DNA from: Spirochaetia bacterium
GTDB taxonomy: Bacteria > Spirochaetota > Spirochaetia > B11-G9
NCBI GenBank assembly: GCA_029932585.1
Contig: JAOZPU010000002.1
Span: 1-45,225 of the forward strand
Length of the DNA stretch: 45,225 bases
Reading direction: 5' to 3'
Under the pieces are notes generated by a model that saw only the letters and a program-made list of their open reading frames with translations, had not been told where the DNA came from and made no database searches. Positions within the stretch are counted from its first letter, which is position 1, and the number at the start of each line of letters is the position of its first letter. Shown one piece after another: positions 42,475 through 45,225 of this stretch. A program made the translations under genes and the position numbers.

Positions 42475-42744
42475 ATGAGTATTGGTTTTGCTTCAATGAT
42501 TATGAGAGATGGTATATTTCAGGTTTTAATTATCGCTGCACCTGTGCTCGTAATTGGAATGAGTATAGGTCTGGTCATTTCTATTTTTCAGGCTACAACC
42601 TCCATACAGGAACAAACTTTAACCTTTGTTCCTAAGATTGTTGCTATTTTTCTTACATTGGCTTTTTTTGGCCCCTGGATGTTTTCATCTATGAGGGAGT
42701 TTACATTAAATTTGTTTAGATTGATTCCAGAAATGATTGGATAG
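42475..42744 (+). CDS. fliQ: Flagellar export gate protein FliQ
   Basis: FliQ is a small two-helix gate subunit that wraps around FliP/FliR. The track ORF starts at 42421 inside fliP. The correct start is ATG 42475 (MSIGFASMIMRDGIFQVLII), 6 nt after AGAGGAG (42462-42468). This gives 89 residues, the normal size. Conserved GLVISIFQATTSIQEQTLTFVPKIVA is present. Confidence 0.97.
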   Translation: MSIGFASMIMRDGIFQVLIIAAPVLVIGMSIGLVISIFQATTSIQEQTLTFVPKIVAIFLTLAFFGPWMFSSMREFTLNLFRLIPEMIG

Positions 42745-42750
42745 GTAGTA

Positions 42751-43545
42751 ATGGAAACTGATGTTTTATTACAAAATTTAGAGCTTTTTATTCTAATATT
42801 TGTAAGAATCTTTGCTCTTATTTCTATTGCTCCTCTTCTATCATCAGCTGGTATTCCCGGCATTGCAAAAGTAGGTTTAGCACTATTTACAGGAATTGTT
42901 GTTTTCCCATGGGTTGCAGAACAGGGGTATTTAATTCCTCAGTCAGGTTTTTCCTATGCTATGTTAATGGTTGGAGAGATTTTTATAGGACTTATTCTTG
43001 GCTTTATGCTTACAGTAATATATTCAGCATTTTTGCTTTCAGGGCAGCTTTATTCCATGCAAATGGGATTTGGTGCATCAATGGTTTATGATCCTCTTGC
43101 ACAAATACAAATCCCTCTTATGGGTCAATTTATCAATCTTATGGCCATGTTAATTTTTGTGATTGTAAGCGGGTTCCAAAAAATATTCCTTATGGGTGTG
43201 TTAAGATCTTTTGAAACTATAAAAGCAGTTGATCTTCTTGTTATTAGAGAACCACTTTTGACACTGGTTTTAAGAAGTATGACTCTTCTTTTTGAACAGG
43301 CACTTGTTATTGCTTTTCCAATTCTTGGAGTTCTGCTTTTAATTTCTGTATCTATGGGACTCCTGGCAAAAGCAGCTCCTCAGATGAATCTTCTTATGCT
43401 TGGATTTCCTATAAAAATTTCTATGGCTTTTGTAATGCTGTTTCTGGCTTTACCCTTTATACTTGTAGCTTTTAACAGAGTTATAGATTCCAGCTTTTTT
43501 GAACTTATGAATTTTCTTGATAATATAGCTGGAGAAAAATTATGA
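42751..43545 (+). CDS. fliR: Flagellar export gate protein FliR
   Basis: FliR is the single-copy gate subunit. It is polytopic, with family sequences LFILIFVRIFALISIAPLLSSAGIPGIAKVGLALFTGIV, GEIFIGLILGFMLTVIYSAFLLSGQLYSMQMGFGASMVYDPLAQIQIPLMGQF and LLAKAAPQMNLLMLGFPIKI. The length of 264 residues is usual. It begins 6 nt after fliQ and overlaps flhB by 4 nt. Confidence 0.97.
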   Translation: METDVLLQNLELFILIFVRIFALISIAPLLSSAGIPGIAKVGLALFTGIVVFPWVAEQGYLIPQSGFSYAMLMVGEIFIGLILGFMLTVIYSAFLLSGQLYSMQMGFGASMVYDPLAQIQIPLMGQFINLMAMLIFVIVSGFQKIFLMGVLRSFETIKAVDLLVIREPLLTLVLRSMTLLFEQALVIAFPILGVLLLISVSMGLLAKAAPQMNLLMLGFPIKISMAFVMLFLALPFILVAFNRVIDSSFFELMNFLDNIAGEKL

Positions 43546-44705
43546 GTGAAAGTAGAGTTATTAAACCCTGGTGGCTGGAAGAGTATATTCCACTGACCAA
43601 TTCTTCCTATGCTATTGATATTCAATGGTTTGCGGCAGAGGATGAAGGGCGAACAGAAGATCCTACAGAACAGAAAATACGGAAATCCAGAGAAGAAGGT
43701 AAGGTTGCTAAAAGCTCAGAGTTTACCTCTGCTATAGTACTTATGTTTCCAATTATTGTTATTGGTATTATGGGTCCCTATATGCTTAATCAGATGAGTG
43801 AAATGATGCATTTTTTCCTTTCAATTTCTGTTGAATCCGATATTTTAGGAGAAGGCAGAATTGTAAGAGCATTTGTTTCTTATTTAATTAAATTGGTTGG
43901 TCCTGTTATAATTGTTGCTTTCTCTTCTGCCTTATTGTCAAATATTTTGCAAGTTGGTTTTTTATTTTCTTTGAAGCCTATTACACCGGACTTTAATAAA
44001 ATCAAACCGGATTTTATTAAATTTGCAAAAAAATCGTTTCTTTCGACTGAAGCATTATTTAATCTTGGTAAATCATTGTTCAAGGTTGCAATCATAGCAG
44101 TAATAGCGTATATCAATATAAATAAAGAACTTGAGAATATTATAGGTTTTCTATCTTCCAGTTTTGCTTATTCATTTAAGGCAATTGCTGTAATTTCATT
44201 TAAAATACTTATAGAGGCAGCTCTTGCTATGCTCGTTTTGGCAATACCTGATTATTTCTTTCAAAAGAAGCAGCATACAGAGTCTTTAAAAATGACACAA
44301 CAGGAAGTTAAAGAGGAAAGAAAAACTACAGAAGGAGATCCTTTAGTTCGAAACAGACTTCGTGAAAGAATGAGAGAGATAATGACTCAGAACATGCTTC
44401 AAAAAGTGCCTGAAGCTGATGTTATTATTACTAATCCAACACATTTTGCTGTGGGAATGGAATGGGCCAGAGACTCTATGGCCGCTCCTGTAGTTATAGC
44501 AAAGGGGCAGGATAATATGGCCCAACGTATAAAAAGTATAGCCCGGGATAATAATGTTCCTATAATTGAAAATAAACCTCTTGCACGGGGTTTATTTGCA
44601 GAAGTTGAGATTGGTGAAATTATTCCTGAAAAATATTATCAGGTTATGGCTATTGTTTTTGCTGAAGTTTACCAGATGGGTGAGAAAGAGCAGGAGGTAT
44701 CATGA
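43542..44705 (+). CDS. flhB: Flagellar export switch protein FlhB
   Basis: FlhB controls substrate specificity of export through autocleavage. The NPTH motif is at residues 298-301 (IITNPTHFAVGMEW), with cleavage expected after Asn298. Before it are four membrane helices and the linker KMTQQEVKEERKTTEGDPLVRNRLRERMREI. The N-terminus is extended by about 30 residues (WWLEEYIPLTNSSYAIDIQWFA) ahead of the common EDPTEQKIRKSREEGKVAKS. The length is 387 residues. It interacts with FliK. Confidence 0.97.
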   Translation: MSESRVIKPWWLEEYIPLTNSSYAIDIQWFAAEDEGRTEDPTEQKIRKSREEGKVAKSSEFTSAIVLMFPIIVIGIMGPYMLNQMSEMMHFFLSISVESDILGEGRIVRAFVSYLIKLVGPVIIVAFSSALLSNILQVGFLFSLKPITPDFNKIKPDFIKFAKKSFLSTEALFNLGKSLFKVAIIAVIAYININKELENIIGFLSSSFAYSFKAIAVISFKILIEAALAMLVLAIPDYFFQKKQHTESLKMTQQEVKEERKTTEGDPLVRNRLRERMREIMTQNMLQKVPEADVIITNPTHFAVGMEWARDSMAAPVVIAKGQDNMAQRIKSIARDNNVPIIENKPLARGLFAEVEIGEIIPEKYYQVMAIVFAEVYQMGEKEQEVS

Positions 44706-44726
44706 TTTATTTAAAGGTGGTTTATT

Positions 44727-45225
44727 TTGTCTGATACTGTAGGTGCAACGTCAAAAAATACTAATGGAAATAGAAGTGATATATTGGTTGCTATTGGTGT
44801 AGTTGTAATAATTGGGATGTTGATAATTCCTCTTCCTACTATTCTTCTTGACCTGTTTATGTCAATTAATTTAATGATAAGTCTAATTATGATTCTGATA
44901 GTTCTTTATACTACAAAACCACTTGATTTTTCAGTTTTCCCAACTTTACTCCTAATTACAACAGTTTTTGGCCTGGCATTAAATGTTAGTTCAACAAGGC
45001 TTATTCTGTCTAAGGGTGTAGATTTTGATGGAAGAATTGTTAAAGCATTTGCTTCTTTTGTTGTAGGAACAGAAGGAACAGAAGGTTTGGTAATTGGTTT
45101 TATCATTTTTATAATTCTTATAGCTGTACAGTTCATTGTTATTACAAAGGGTGCTACAAGGGTTGCTGAGGTTGCAGCAAGGTTTACTCTGGATGCATTG
45201 CCGGGTAAACAGATGACTATAGATA
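44727..45225 (+). CDS. flhA: Flagellar export gate protein FlhA, 5' part only
   Basis: FlhA forms the nonameric ring that drives proton-coupled export. Only the first 166 codons are in the window, so it is absent from the ORF track. The likely start is TTG 44727 (MSDTVGATSKNTNG), 6 nt after AAAGGTGG. Conserved segments are IPLPTILLDLFMSINLMISLIMILIVLYT, FSVFPTLLLITTVFGLALNVSSTRLIL, VGTEGTEGLVIGFIIFIILIAVQFIVITKGATRVAEVAARFTLDALPGKQMTID. The reading frame is open to the edge. Confidence 0.95.
   Translation, partial: MSDTVGATSKNTNGNRSDILVAIGVVVIIGMLIIPLPTILLDLFMSINLMISLIMILIVLYTTKPLDFSVFPTLLLITTVFGLALNVSSTRLILSKGVDFDGRIVKAFASFVVGTEGTEGLVIGFIIFIILIAVQFIVITKGATRVAEVAARFTLDALPGKQMTID

Noticed and set aside
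1-45225. CRISPR arrays, tRNA or rRNA genes, insertion sequences, prophage
   Set aside because: No regularly spaced repeats, cloverleaf-like or rRNA-like segments, transposase or phage genes were seen. The two tyrosine recombinases look like housekeeping Xer proteins.

Overview
The window is one AT-rich stretch of a spirochaete chromosome, most likely a free-living or commensal member of the Spirochaetales. The evidence is a spirochaete-type fla operon (flgB to flhA, with motAB between flbD and fliL), an flbB periplasmic-collar gene, and a hook protein FlgE with the Lys165/Cys178 pair that spirochaetes use for lysinoalanine cross-links. Almost everything lies on the + strand. Genes overlap or nearly touch, and TTG/GTG starts behind strong G-rich Shine-Dalgarno (SD) sequences are common. 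I found no tRNA, rRNA, CRISPR array, insertion sequence or prophage.

Region 1 (1-11370) holds mixed housekeeping genes: a two-domain universal stress protein, a lone cheW, a DegT-family aminotransferase homologue without its PLP lysine, nadK, recN, an unrecognised helical protein, an exported beta-propeller-like protein, a LytM/M23 protein that lacks key zinc and catalytic histidines, a methyltransferase, and a DUF4912-GH57 pair whose second gene is a glycogen branching enzyme.

Region 2 (11371-11841) is the only boundary. A perfect GC-rich 15-bp palindrome contains the stop codon of a small minus-strand ORF. After about 200 nt without genes comes a strong sigma-70-type promoter, then a ladder of GTGG boxes at roughly 10-nt spacing. 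This ladder looks like an MraZ autorepression site overlapping the mraZ ribosome binding site.

Region 3 (11842-20516) is a reduced division and wall (dcw) cluster: mraZ-rsmH-ftsL-murF-mraY-ftsW-ftsQ-ftsA-ftsZ. It lacks ftsI, murE, murD, murG and murC.

Region 4 (20517-25922) carries a first tyrosine recombinase, a TPR lipoprotein, dprA, a second tyrosine recombinase (xerC/codV position) and hslVU.

Region 5 (25920-45225) begins with a sigma-28-like promoter and runs through flgB-flgC-fliE-fliF-fliG-fliH-fliI-fliJ-flbB-fliK-flgD-flgE-flbD-motA-motB-fliL-fliM-fliY-fliO-fliP-fliQ-fliR-flhB-flhA. The last gene is cut by the window edge. The order dprA-xerC-hslVU-fla operon matches the Bacillus smf-(topA-trmFO)-codV-clpQY-(codY)-fla/che order, so regions 4 and 5 look like an old conserved neighbourhood joined here to the division cluster. 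I see no clearly new multi-gene system. The best leads are the two pseudoenzyme candidates, the MraZ operator architecture, the palindrome/small-ORF locus and the MotE-like reading of FlbB.
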